NCBI RefSeq assembly: GCF_003671495.1
Contig: NZ_RCHN01000015.1
Span: forward strand, 248,001 to 312,000
Origin: Ketobacter sp.
Lineage (GTDB): Bacteria > Pseudomonadota > Gammaproteobacteria > Pseudomonadales > Ketobacteraceae
DNA length: 64,000 bases
Reading direction: 5' to 3'
Numbering within the stretch: position 1 is the first letter of the stretch; every line of letters starts with the position of its first letter. Positions 7,235-15,322 of this stretch are shown here, piece after piece. The notes beneath the pieces are model-generated. The model was not told the DNA's origin. It saw only the letters and a program-made list of their open reading frames with translations, and made no database searches. A program made the position numbers and the translations under genes.

Positions 7235-9486
7235 CAGCTCGGTTCTCCCTCAGCGACCCCGGTCTTGGCTTTGGCGGCTTTGGCGGCTGTGGCGGCTTTG
7301 CTGTTGGCATCGCCTTCGACATCGGCTTCAACTTCAACCTCGGCTGCGGCGCCGGCCTCCGCTTGCTGTGTCTCCTGTTGTGCCCCTTGCTCTGGCCGGG
7401 CGGCTGCCTGGGTATCCGCCCCGGCGCGCAGCTCGTCCATGATTTCTTTTTGGGACAGCATGCTGAGATCGATGATTTCCCGTGCCTGGGCTACGTAATA
7501 CGCCAGCTGTTCATCACTGCGGCTGCTGGATTTGTCGAGGGCGGCTTCCACCCGGTTCAGGTTTTCAATCAGTTTGTCGTTGGACGCGCTGAACAATTCC
7601 ACCGCATGCCCAAAGGCTTCGCCGAGGCTGGAAACCTCCACCGCACTGGCTTCCAGATGGTCTGCCATGTCCTGCAGCTTGGCGGTTTCACCGCCCACCT
7701 GATGGCCAAAGTGCTCACTCACCGCCGCCAGTTTTTCGGTGGAGACGGTCACCAGGGCTTCAATGGCGGCACGTTGCTCGGTGGACGCCTTCTCCACCGT
7801 GCCCAGAATGCCGTTCAGGTCCGCCATGATGCGCTGGCGTTCCGCCAGCAGTTCGTTGTCACGCTCGATGTTATTGGAGATTTCCCGACGCAGTTGTTCC
7901 AACACCTCGGCCGCGGCTTTGGGCGCCTGGCTCGCAGTTTCGATCAACGCCAGCATAGGCGTTTCCAGCGCGGAGCCCAGCTGCGTAAGGTGGCCGCTGA
8001 CCACCGCTTCCAGATCCGCCAGGCGTTGCACTGCGGCCTGTCCGCGGCTGGCTTCCTCGGCCCGCAGCTGACCCAGCTCCGCGTGCAGGGTTGCGGTCAA
8101 TTGCTGCAGGCGCTCGCTTTGCTGCGTTCCCCACTGCTCCTCGGCCTGCAGGCGGGCCTGCACCTGAGCGCTGGATTGATCCAGCACACGCATCCACTCT
8201 TGCAACAGGGTTTTCGCGTTCTGTTCCCAGGCCGCCACCAACCCTGAGCTGGTGCCTTCCAGTTGACTCTGCCACTGCAGCAGGCGCTGCTGATCGCCTT
8301 CACCCAGGCGCTGCAGCACCTGTTCACTGTGCCCGTTCACACCATTTAGGAAGGCTTCCGCCATGTCGTTGAAACGCTGGTCAAAGCCCTGCATGGCTGC
8401 GTCCAGCGAGGTCACCAGTTGTTGCTGGCGCTGATCGTATTGCGCCAGTCCGGACTGCCAGGCATCGCTGACCCCAACCACCGTGGCGCTGAACTGGGTC
8501 GCCAGCTCCTGCAGTTGCTGCCGGGTCTGGGATTGCAGCGCTGCCTGGGTGTGCTGTGCCTGCTGCGCCAGCTCGCGCATGGTGCCACTCACCAGCGGCT
8601 GAATGCTTTCACCGGCCAAGCGGCCGCTTTCCGCCAGGCTGTTTTTGAGGGACTGCTCCACCGAGCTCGCCAGTTCCGCAAACTGCCGGGCTGCGGTGTC
8701 CTGAAACTGTTGCTGCCCCGACACAATGGCGGAGGTCATGGTGCGGGTCATGGTTTCCATCTGATCAGCCATGGACTGCAGGCGCTCCGCCACCTGGGGC
8801 AATGCCTGGGCCTGGCTTTGCAGGGCTTTGTAGGTCTCCTGCCGGGAATGGTTGAGGGAGAAGCCGCGGAATTCCTCACCGATCACCTGATCCAGGCGGG
8901 CGGTGGCGCTCAGGCGCTCGCGCCGGCTGAGGGTGGAAATCAGCCCCAACATGGCGGAGGCGGCCACCCCGGCCACCGAGGTACCGAAGGCCAGGCCCAG
9001 CCCCTTGATGGGAGTGGCCAACCCGGCGCGCATGGCCTGCAGCTCGGTAGTGCTTTCCAGGGCCAATACAGCGCCTTGCAGGGTGACCACCATACCAACA
9101 AAGGTGCCCAGCAAGCCCAGCATCACCAATAGTCCCACCAGATAGGGGGTGAACACCGGCCCCGGCAGGGCAATCCGCTCCCCCTCTATGCGCAGGCGCA
9201 CCGGGTTCCGCAAGCCATCGGGCAGTTGCGCCAGCCATGGGTCCAGGCGCTCCAGTTGGGCCGGCACCGACTGCAGCGCGGCGCCCAGGGACGCTGTGGC
9301 TCGCCGGTACTGCAGCATTTCAAAGCAGCCGATACCGTACACCAGGCCGATCATCAGGGTGACGGTCAGGGCCAGGGCATCGCTGCCGATAAACCCGGCC
9401 GCAATCCAGATCACCGCCACAGCGCCCAGGGCGAACGCGCCGCCAAACAAAATTCGATTCATAATGGGGGAATTACCTCTATTCAT
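7234..9486 (-). CDS. MotA/ZorA-like membrane protein with long DUF802 coiled-coil tail
   Basis: 750-residue protein. Four membrane helices lie at about 11-33, 37-58, 113-137 and 162-186. The third carries LGLLGTFVGMV and the fourth AFGTSVAGVAASAMLGL, the pore signatures of MotA/TolQ/ExbB/ZorA proteins. Residues 190-690 form a very long Gln/Glu/Ala-rich helical tail with the DUF802 repeats, and the last 60 residues are an acidic/Ala-Lys low-complexity end. The tail architecture resembles ZorA of Zorya defence. The ATG at 9462 (residue 9) has a nearby AGAGGT and may be the real start; 9486 is the longest option. It is followed immediately by the MotB-like partner. Confidence 0.85.
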   Translation of the reverse strand: MNRGNSPIMNRILFGGAFALGAVAVIWIAAGFIGSDALALTVTLMIGLVYGIGCFEMLQYRRATASLGAALQSVPAQLERLDPWLAQLPDGLRNPVRLRIEGERIALPGPVFTPYLVGLLVMLGLLGTFVGMVVTLQGAVLALESTTELQAMRAGLATPIKGLGLAFGTSVAGVAASAMLGLISTLSRRERLSATARLDQVIGEEFRGFSLNHSRQETYKALQSQAQALPQVAERLQSMADQMETMTRTMTSAIVSGQQQFQDTAARQFAELASSVEQSLKNSLAESGRLAGESIQPLVSGTMRELAQQAQHTQAALQSQTRQQLQELATQFSATVVGVSDAWQSGLAQYDQRQQQLVTSLDAAMQGFDQRFNDMAEAFLNGVNGHSEQVLQRLGEGDQQRLLQWQSQLEGTSSGLVAAWEQNAKTLLQEWMRVLDQSSAQVQARLQAEEQWGTQQSERLQQLTATLHAELGQLRAEEASRGQAAVQRLADLEAVVSGHLTQLGSALETPMLALIETASQAPKAAAEVLEQLRREISNNIERDNELLAERQRIMADLNGILGTVEKASTEQRAAIEALVTVSTEKLAAVSEHFGHQVGGETAKLQDMADHLEASAVEVSSLGEAFGHAVELFSASNDKLIENLNRVEAALDKSSSRSDEQLAYYVAQAREIIDLSMLSQKEIMDELRAGADTQAAARPEQGAQQETQQAEAGAAAEVEVEADVEGDANSKAATAAKAAKAKTGVAEGEPS

Positions 9487-9496
9487 ATATCCGGTT

Positions 9497-10225
9497 TCAG
9501 GTGCCTGCTCGGATGCGCTGCGCTGACGTGCTGCGCTCCAGCGACTCCACCAGTCCCAGCACCGGTTGCAGCCTCAGGTCCAGTTCAGCCAGCAACAGCG
9601 ACTGCACGTCTTTGCGAAATTGCACAAGCCAGCCAGGTTCGGCACCGGCCTCGCCCTCGCCGGCACGCAGGCGATCAAAGCGCCGTTCCAGCAAACGGGG
9701 CACCGCCGCCAGAAACCGGGCGGTGTGATCCCACAGGGTGTCTTCCAATACCCGATCCAGCAGCGCCAGTTTTTTCAACGCCGGGGAGCATCCGGTGAGG
9801 GCCTCCCGACCGCTGGAGCGCAGCGCCCGCAGGGCCAGATCCTGCTCCCGCTGGTGCGACAGATAAAAGCGGTGAAAGCGCTCGTACTTGAGCTCCGGGT
9901 CATCCTCTGCCAGGGCCGGCCAGCGGATCTTCGGCCGCTCTGTGCCGGGGCTGCAGCTTTCGATGATGCCCTGCACCAGCTTGCCCTTGGCATGGGACAC
10001 CGCCTGTTTGAGCTCATCTGCTGACTCGGTGACCGCCATAAAACCCCGTTCCGGCTTCATCTTGTGGGCGTCCGCCAGAATGATGGAATCGGCAAAATTG
10101 AACATCTGCCCCAAGCGGTCGGCGAACTCGCGCTGGGGCCAGTCGTCCTCAATCAGGGCCAACTCGGTAAGCAGCCTGACCAGGCGTACCTGACGGTGGG
10201 GGGACGGAGTCAACGACGGGGTCAT
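9497..10225 (-). CDS. DUF3348 family protein, first gene of the motor-like operon
   Basis: 242-residue soluble, helix-rich protein without export signal. The pattern VRLVRLLTELALIEDDWPQ..FADRLGQMFNFADSI is characteristic of the DUF3348 family, which is found upstream of DUF802/OmpA/DUF2894 genes. The function is unknown. I chose the ATG at 10225 because the upstream part of the open frame is translated 14-bp repeat DNA. No good Shine-Dalgarno precedes it. The DUF802 gene starts about 10 bp (or 34 bp) after its stop, so all four genes probably form one transcript. Confidence 0.82.
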   Translation of the reverse strand: MTPSLTPSPHRQVRLVRLLTELALIEDDWPQREFADRLGQMFNFADSIILADAHKMKPERGFMAVTESADELKQAVSHAKGKLVQGIIESCSPGTERPKIRWPALAEDDPELKYERFHRFYLSHQREQDLALRALRSSGREALTGCSPALKKLALLDRVLEDTLWDHTARFLAAVPRLLERRFDRLRAGEGEAGAEPGWLVQFRKDVQSLLLAELDLRLQPVLGLVESLERSTSAQRIRAGT

Positions 10226-10227
10226 AT

Positions 10228-10283
10228 TTCTGGATACAAGCTTCTGGATAACACGTTCTGGATAACACGTTCTGGATAACAAA
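10228..10283. repeat. Four tandem copies of a 14-bp repeat upstream of the DUF3348 operon
   Basis: Copies of TTCTGGATAACACG begin at 10228, 10242, 10256 and 10270, exactly 14 bp apart. The middle copies are perfect and the outer ones diverge at their 3' ends. The array abuts the DUF3348 start codon, so it lies in the leader or promoter of the operon and could be a regulator binding array or a slippage-prone spacer. Confidence 0.8.
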
Positions 10284-10464
10284 GCCGGGTGCAAAGGCGT
10301 GTGAGCGTGGATCGTAATGGGTATTTTTATAAAGGCGCATTATGGCCAATTCAGGGGAAACTTCAAGGCTGCACATTCCCCCGGGGCGCAGCTCAGCCAC
10401 TTCCCGCAGATTGTTCAAATCCCCCTTAGGGATGACACTTATGTGGCTGAATCCACTGACAAAA

Positions 10465-12327
10465 TCACACCGCCAGCCCCATTTCCTCGTGGATATAACT
10501 GTGGATCGAACTGTCGGCAATGCATTTGGAGTGAAAACAGATGCGGGCCCGGTTCCCCCGCACCGACATCACCAGCCCCTCCATGCGACCAAAACTGAAC
10601 AGCATGGCAATGGATTCACCCACCTGAACGGTGCGCCCTTCCTCCAGGCGCAACATGGCACCGCGCTCGGATAGATCCAGTACCATCACTTCACCGGGCT
10701 GACCGCCGATTTCTGCGTGCACGGAATTGCCCACTTTTATGCGGGGGAACTTGCGCCGGGCGCCCTGCAGATACACCCGCTCACAATCCATGAACACATA
10801 GGCCACCAGGAAGGCGATCACGCCACCCCGCACCAGGCCGAATACAAAGAACACGGGCAGATCCAGGCGCTGGTACAGCTCCAGCCAGGTCCAGTCTTCC
10901 TTGTGATAAATATAAAAGGCACAGCGGATCATCACCTGTAATACGCCGGTGATCAGCGCATACTGCAGCGCAATCTGGGTGGCTTTGCGCTGCACCGCCT
11001 GTTGCGTCATCAGCCGACGCCCGCGACTGCGGATCACCACGATGGCCAGCAAACCAAAATTGATGGCCAGCAGAATGTGCGGCGGTTTGAACACCACCGA
11101 GGACAGCGCATAAAACGCCATGGAGGCCGCCGCCGCAGTCAGAAACGCGAGGATATAGGTGGCCGGACTGCGGTTGCCAAACTGATTCCGCAGGGTTTCA
11201 TTCATGTAAAAGCCGCACCCCACCGCCAGCACATAAGACAGACCACCGCCGATGGACCAACCCATCACCCGCTGTTCTGTGAACCAGGGACCGCCACTTC
11301 GGTTGTCGGCCCCCACCACATCAAACAGCAGCAAAAACAACATAACGCTCAGGCCGGTGAGCACAAAGGTGCCCATAAACACCAGGGCGATGGGCAGTTT
11401 CAGATCCAGCTCTTTGCGATCGGTAAAACGGATCACAAAACCGTAGCGGGACAACAGTTGATGGGCCTCCTGCTGATTCGGTGACAGCTTGACGCCGTTC
11501 TTGGCCAGCATTTCCGCCAGCGTGGCCTGCATCCGCTCCAGTTCCCCCACGTACTCCTGAATCGCCACCAGGTTGGCACCGTCCAGCATGGCCGGCAACA
11601 CACCGGCAATCTCCAGCAGGCGACTTTCGATGCGCTGCAAATCATTGATGCCGGGATAATGGTCTTCAAATTCCCGATTCACCTTCACCAGGTACAGGTT
11701 CAACACCAGCAGTCGCCCGGCGATCAAGGGCGTCTCCTGAACGTCCACGCCCCGTGCCACCCGATCCCAGAATTCGGCAAAGCCACGGCTTTCCAGGGTA
11801 TCGTAAACGCTGTCCAGTTTGCGGTGGTTCATGGGGATGTCCCGCATTGACTGCAGGATCTGCTGCTTGAGATTCAACGCATCCCGCGGTACACGGGCCG
11901 AGGCCAGTAAAAAACTGCGCCAGCGTTCATCGGCTTTGGCAATGGGAGCCGCCAACTGCACCAGCAATACAAACACAATCAGATAGGGCGAAAGCAGCGC
12001 AAAGCCCAGTTGTTGCCCCAGGGACAGCACCAGCGTTGCGAGATCGTTCTCCCCCAGCAGGGACACCACACTGTTGACGAAGATCCCTTCCAGCCCGGGC
12101 ACCTGGCTGATGACAAAGGCAATGGCGAGGTAGGTCAGAAAGTACAGCCCGGCGTACTCGCGAAACACCCGGTCGTGGATGTAGTCTTTCGGTTGCCCCT
12201 CAAACTGGGACTGTTCCGTCGCTGACCAACGGTTGAAACGGGGCAATATCACCAGCGCAAACAACACCAGGCAGACGCCAATATCCGCCAGAGTGACAAT
12301 GATAAAAGTTGAGAAGTCGCTGTCCAT
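10465..12327 (-). CDS. Multi-span membrane protein with C-terminal PilZ domain
   Basis: 620-residue protein. It has several N-terminal membrane helices (first FIIVTLADIGVCLVLFALVI, then pairs around 55-85 and 100-130), a long soluble helical region (about 150-325), more membrane helices (about 330-510) and a C-terminal PilZ domain. The PilZ domain shows the cyclic-di-GMP binding signature: RRKFPR, then DLSERG about 30 residues later. The ATG at 12327 begins just before the first helix; upstream codons in the open frame look non-coding. It lies directly upstream of, and in the same direction as, the DUF3348-DUF802-OmpA-DUF2894 operon, separated by 239 bp. A c-di-GMP-responsive membrane role is inferred. 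Confidence 0.82.
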   Translation of the reverse strand: MDSDFSTFIIVTLADIGVCLVLFALVILPRFNRWSATEQSQFEGQPKDYIHDRVFREYAGLYFLTYLAIAFVISQVPGLEGIFVNSVVSLLGENDLATLVLSLGQQLGFALLSPYLIVFVLLVQLAAPIAKADERWRSFLLASARVPRDALNLKQQILQSMRDIPMNHRKLDSVYDTLESRGFAEFWDRVARGVDVQETPLIAGRLLVLNLYLVKVNREFEDHYPGINDLQRIESRLLEIAGVLPAMLDGANLVAIQEYVGELERMQATLAEMLAKNGVKLSPNQQEAHQLLSRYGFVIRFTDRKELDLKLPIALVFMGTFVLTGLSVMLFLLLFDVVGADNRSGGPWFTEQRVMGWSIGGGLSYVLAVGCGFYMNETLRNQFGNRSPATYILAFLTAAAASMAFYALSSVVFKPPHILLAINFGLLAIVVIRSRGRRLMTQQAVQRKATQIALQYALITGVLQVMIRCAFYIYHKEDWTWLELYQRLDLPVFFVFGLVRGGVIAFLVAYVFMDCERVYLQGARRKFPRIKVGNSVHAEIGGQPGEVMVLDLSERGAMLRLEEGRTVQVGESIAMLFSFGRMEGLVMSVRGNRARICFHSKCIADSSIHSYIHEEMGLAV

Positions 12328-12632
12328 CGCTTTAATCCAGGGTGCTTTTCTGTGGGAATGTGATCCAGTTCCCAAAATAGGCCAGCCAGCGGGAACATCA
12401 AGCACTTTTACGGCTTTTGGTACTAATAGACATTTTCCGTAAAAATGAATACACATACCGCCACAGGCCTGCTCACTCATACAACAAAGCGGTTTCGGCC
12501 CGGAGAAAAGCACGCTCAAAAAGCATCCGAACTCCGCGACATTTATCACGCTCTGGATCGCAATAATGCCATTGACCCATGAAACGGGATTAAGGTAAAA
12601 CCGTTGAAAACCCAACGTTTAAGGAGAGGGGC
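12328..12632. other. Divergent intergenic region, PilZ protein / T6SS operon
   Basis: No gene is supported. It should contain both divergent promoters. A perfect 8-bp inverted repeat, TTTTACGG (12406-12413) and CCGTAAAA (12437-12444), is separated by 23 bp and could be an operator. A strong ribosome site AAGGAGAGG lies just before the ATG at 12633. Confidence 0.45.
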
Positions 12633-13148
12633 ATGGGCGCACAACAGGACATTGACCAGGATTCGTCCAGCAATATTCAACTACCGGAATGCCGGCGCGA
12701 CTTTGGGATCCATACCGCAACCCTCATCGGATTCAAAGACGGCTCCACCCCACTGATCAGCCTTTCCCAACCTCCCACCGCCTCTGTCCCTCACCCGACC
12801 CCGACATGCACAGCCCTGGCAGCACGTTCCATTGTGGAGCTGCACGGCGATCACATCGGCTCTGAAGTGGTGATCCAATATGAAAACGGTGAACCGGGCA
12901 AACCCATGATCATGGGCGTGGTGCGAACCCCAGCGGCCTGGCCCGCCACGGAACGCCCTGCCCAGGTCACAGTGGAAGCCGACGACGAGCGCCTCACCGT
13001 GGACGCCAAACAACAGATCGTATTGCGTTGCGGCAAGGCCAGCATCACCCTGACCCAGGCCGGCAAAGTGCTGATCAAAGGTACCTACATTTCCAGCCGA
13101 TCCTCAGGAGCCAATCGCATCAAGGGCGGCTCCATTCTGCTCAACTGA
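12633..13148 (+). CDS. DUF6484-type T6SS-associated protein
   Basis: 171-residue protein with an OB-fold-like central part (IVELHGDHIGSEVVIQYENG, then MIMGVV), resembling the gp5/VgrG barrel, and a C-terminal strand repeat (KASITLTQAGKVLIKGTYISS). The last segment is similar to the tail of the VgrG encoded at the other end of the island. This matches DUF6484 proteins, which sit in type VI secretion effector loci. It is the first gene of a tightly packed operon with a strong AAGGAG ribosome site. Its molecular role is unknown; a spike accessory or adaptor is inferred. Confidence 0.75.
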   Translation: MGAQQDIDQDSSSNIQLPECRRDFGIHTATLIGFKDGSTPLISLSQPPTASVPHPTPTCTALAARSIVELHGDHIGSEVVIQYENGEPGKPMIMGVVRTPAAWPATERPAQVTVEADDERLTVDAKQQIVLRCGKASITLTQAGKVLIKGTYISSRSSGANRIKGGSILLN

Positions 13149-13163
13149 CCGGCGCGCTTACCC

Positions 13164-14279
13164 ATGGAGCTGATCAACGCAACCCGGATGCAGGCCGGCT
13201 ACAGCATGGGCCTGGAGCCCAGCGGTCGGGAATTGCTGGTGGTTGCGGTCAAAGGCACTTACCACCTGCCGCTGGCCGGGGAACGGCCGCGCCTGCTGGA
13301 ACAACAGGTGCCATTGGTCATGGCCGACACCTTCAGCGGTGAGCCCGGCCTGTCCGCCCCCATTTATGAAACGGATTTCGCTCCCAAAAAACACCGCTGT
13401 GATGTGCTGTTGCTGGGCAGTGCCTATGCCCCCGGTGGCGACCCCTGCCCCCGGGTGGGGGTTGGCATGAAAGTGGGTAACGTGCAAAAGCGCTTTGTGG
13501 TGACTGGCCCCCGGGTGTGGAAATCCACGGCGGTAACGGTGCGTCCGGGGGAACCGCAACCCTTTGTCAGCCAACCCATCAGCTATGACATCGCGTTCGG
13601 CGGTGTGGACAACCACCATGAGAACGAGGCCAAACACGCCGCGTTTATCGCCAACCCGGTGGGGCTGGGTTTTCACCAACACCTGAAGAGCCAATGGGTG
13701 GACGCTGCCCCCATGCCCCGAACGGAGCAGTTCAACGTGCCCATTACCCTGCCCCACAAGCACTATGTGCCGCAAGCCTTCGGGCCCGTTGGTCGCGGCT
13801 GGCACCCACGCTCCACCTACGGCGGGACCTACGACCAACACTGGCTGGATGAGATTTTCCCTTTTTTGCCGCCGGATTTTAATGAACTGTATTACCAGTC
13901 GGCGCCCGCGGAGCAACAGACTGCGTATCTGCAAGGGGGTGAGGAGGTAATCCTCATCAACCTGACGCCCAACGGCCGGGTACAGTTCAACTTACCCCAC
14001 ACCCACATGCCAGTGTATTTCTTTCCCCGCAAAGGCCCGCTCATTGAGCAGCATGCCAATGCCGATACCCTGGTGTTCGAGCCGGATCAACAACGCTTCA
14101 CCATCACCTGGCGCACTCATCTGCCCCTGAAAAGGAACATGTTTGAAATTGCGCAGGTGGTCGCCGGCAAACGCTCCAAAGCCTGGTGGCGGGCCAGGCA
14201 ATCGGGCAAGACATACTATTCCTCTCTGGACCAGGTGCCCGCCCCAAAGAAAACCCGCCACGAGGGCAGCACACCATGA
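13164..14279 (+). CDS. DUF2169 family T6SS adaptor
   Basis: 371-residue cytoplasmic protein of the DUF2169 family. Motifs are an N-terminal GREL..VAVKGTYHLP, then KHRCDVLLLGSAYAPGG, followed by KVGNVQKRFVVTGPRVW and later PITLPHKHYVPQAFGPVGRGWHP split over several strands. DUF2169 proteins are known or proposed chaperones/adaptors linking effectors with PAAR-like DUF4150 domains to VgrG tips, which fits the DUF4150 gene two positions downstream. The start is 15 bp after the preceding stop. The last four bases (ATGA) overlap the next start codon, implying translational coupling. Confidence 0.88.
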   Translation: MELINATRMQAGYSMGLEPSGRELLVVAVKGTYHLPLAGERPRLLEQQVPLVMADTFSGEPGLSAPIYETDFAPKKHRCDVLLLGSAYAPGGDPCPRVGVGMKVGNVQKRFVVTGPRVWKSTAVTVRPGEPQPFVSQPISYDIAFGGVDNHHENEAKHAAFIANPVGLGFHQHLKSQWVDAAPMPRTEQFNVPITLPHKHYVPQAFGPVGRGWHPRSTYGGTYDQHWLDEIFPFLPPDFNELYYQSAPAEQQTAYLQGGEEVILINLTPNGRVQFNLPHTHMPVYFFPRKGPLIEQHANADTLVFEPDQQRFTITWRTHLPLKRNMFEIAQVVAGKRSKAWWRARQSGKTYYSSLDQVPAPKKTRHEGSTP

Positions 14280-15322
14280 GCAATCAACCCGTCGTCATCG
14301 CAGATTCCGGCATGGTATGTGGTGTGGGCCTGGACGCCCCTTCTGCCTGCGCTGCCATTCGTTGCGCCATGGATAACTTTCAGGAAACCCGGTTTGTGGA
14401 CAAGGGCGGAGAATGGATCATCGGCTCCAGTGTGCCCCTGGCCACCCATTGGCGCGGGCGCACAAAACTGGCGAAGATGGCCAGCATGGCCCTGCAGGAG
14501 TGCCTGCAACACTTTGCCACCGTGCCCAGCGAAATCCCCTTGTTCCTGTGCGTGGCGGAACGGGAACGGCCAGGGCGGATGGATGGGCTGGAAGAGCACC
14601 TGTTCGGTGAGATCGAAGCAGAACTCGGCTACCAGTTTCATGCACAGGAATCCAGGGGCATTCCCCTGGGACGGGTGTCCGCGGCGGTGGCCCTGAAGCA
14701 CGCCCGGGAGCTGATCTATGAAAAGCAGTTTCCCTATGTTTTGATCGCCGGTGTGGACAGTTTGTTGAACGGCGCCACCCTGGGGGAATTTGAGGCCGAG
14801 GACCGCTTGCTGACCAGCCAGAACTCCAACGGTTTTATCCCGGGGGAAGCCGCTGCGGCCATTCTGGTCTGCCACCCATCGTTAGTCTCTGCCTCCGATC
14901 GCGGCCGGTTATTGTGCCAAGGGTTGGGCTTTGCTCAGGAAGAGGCCACCGTAACGGCAGAACGTCCATTGCGCGCTGACGGCTTAACCGCCGCCATCAA
15001 GAACGCGTTGGCAGATGCCCAATGCACCATGGGCGACCTGGATTTTCGCATCGCGGATGTGTCCGGTGAGCAATACTACTTCAAGGAAGCGGCGTTGGCA
15101 CTGACCCGCACCCTGCGCACCCGGAAAGAACATTTCTATATCTGGCATCCAGCCGACTGCATTGGTGAAGTGGGCGCGGCGATGGGCGTGGTGATGCTGG
15201 TGGTCGCCCTGGCGGGCAGCCGCAAGGGGTACGCCTCTGGCAGGCAGCTGCTCTGCCAATTCGGCAATGACGCCGGGCAACGCGCAGTGGCCATCTCACG
15301 TTATGAAACAGCGGGTGCATAA
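14276..15322 (+). CDS. Degenerate beta-ketoacyl synthase-like protein of the T6SS island
   Basis: 348 residues with a thiolase-like fold. VIADSGMVCGVG opens like a KAS I/II protein, GFIPGEAAAAILV matches the GEGA strand, and WHPADCIGEVGAAMGVVML matches the C-terminal Gly/Ala segment. The nucleophilic-Cys elbow is absent: the corresponding segment reads GIPLGRVSAAVALKHA. It is therefore probably not a condensing enzyme. Similar proteins recur between DUF2169 and DUF4150 genes in T6SS effector loci; an accessory structural or loading role is inference. It overlaps the stop of the DUF2169 gene (ATGA), and its own stop shares one base with the next start. Confidence 0.78.
   Translation: MSNQPVVIADSGMVCGVGLDAPSACAAIRCAMDNFQETRFVDKGGEWIIGSSVPLATHWRGRTKLAKMASMALQECLQHFATVPSEIPLFLCVAERERPGRMDGLEEHLFGEIEAELGYQFHAQESRGIPLGRVSAAVALKHARELIYEKQFPYVLIAGVDSLLNGATLGEFEAEDRLLTSQNSNGFIPGEAAAAILVCHPSLVSASDRGRLLCQGLGFAQEEATVTAERPLRADGLTAAIKNALADAQCTMGDLDFRIADVSGEQYYFKEAALALTRTLRTRKEHFYIWHPADCIGEVGAAMGVVMLVVALAGSRKGYASGRQLLCQFGNDAGQRAVAISRYETAGA

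Noticed and set aside
6473..7498. 341-codon plus-strand open frame over the OmpA and DUF802 genes
   Set aside because: Shadow frame in GC-rich DNA; composition dominated by Ala/Ser/His/Gln without domain pattern.
6569..9486. Flagellar stator motA/motB or tolQR/exbBD
   Set aside because: The long tail, DUF802 repeats and DUF3348/DUF2894 neighbours do not fit those systems, and no flagellar, tol or tonB genes are nearby.
5854..10225. Complete Zorya defence system
   Set aside because: ZorA/ZorB-like proteins are present, but no ZorC, ZorD helicase or ZorE nuclease-like gene is in the window; only the motor-like core is supported.
10228..10283. CRISPR-like repeat array
   Set aside because: The units are 14 bp and tandem without spacers.
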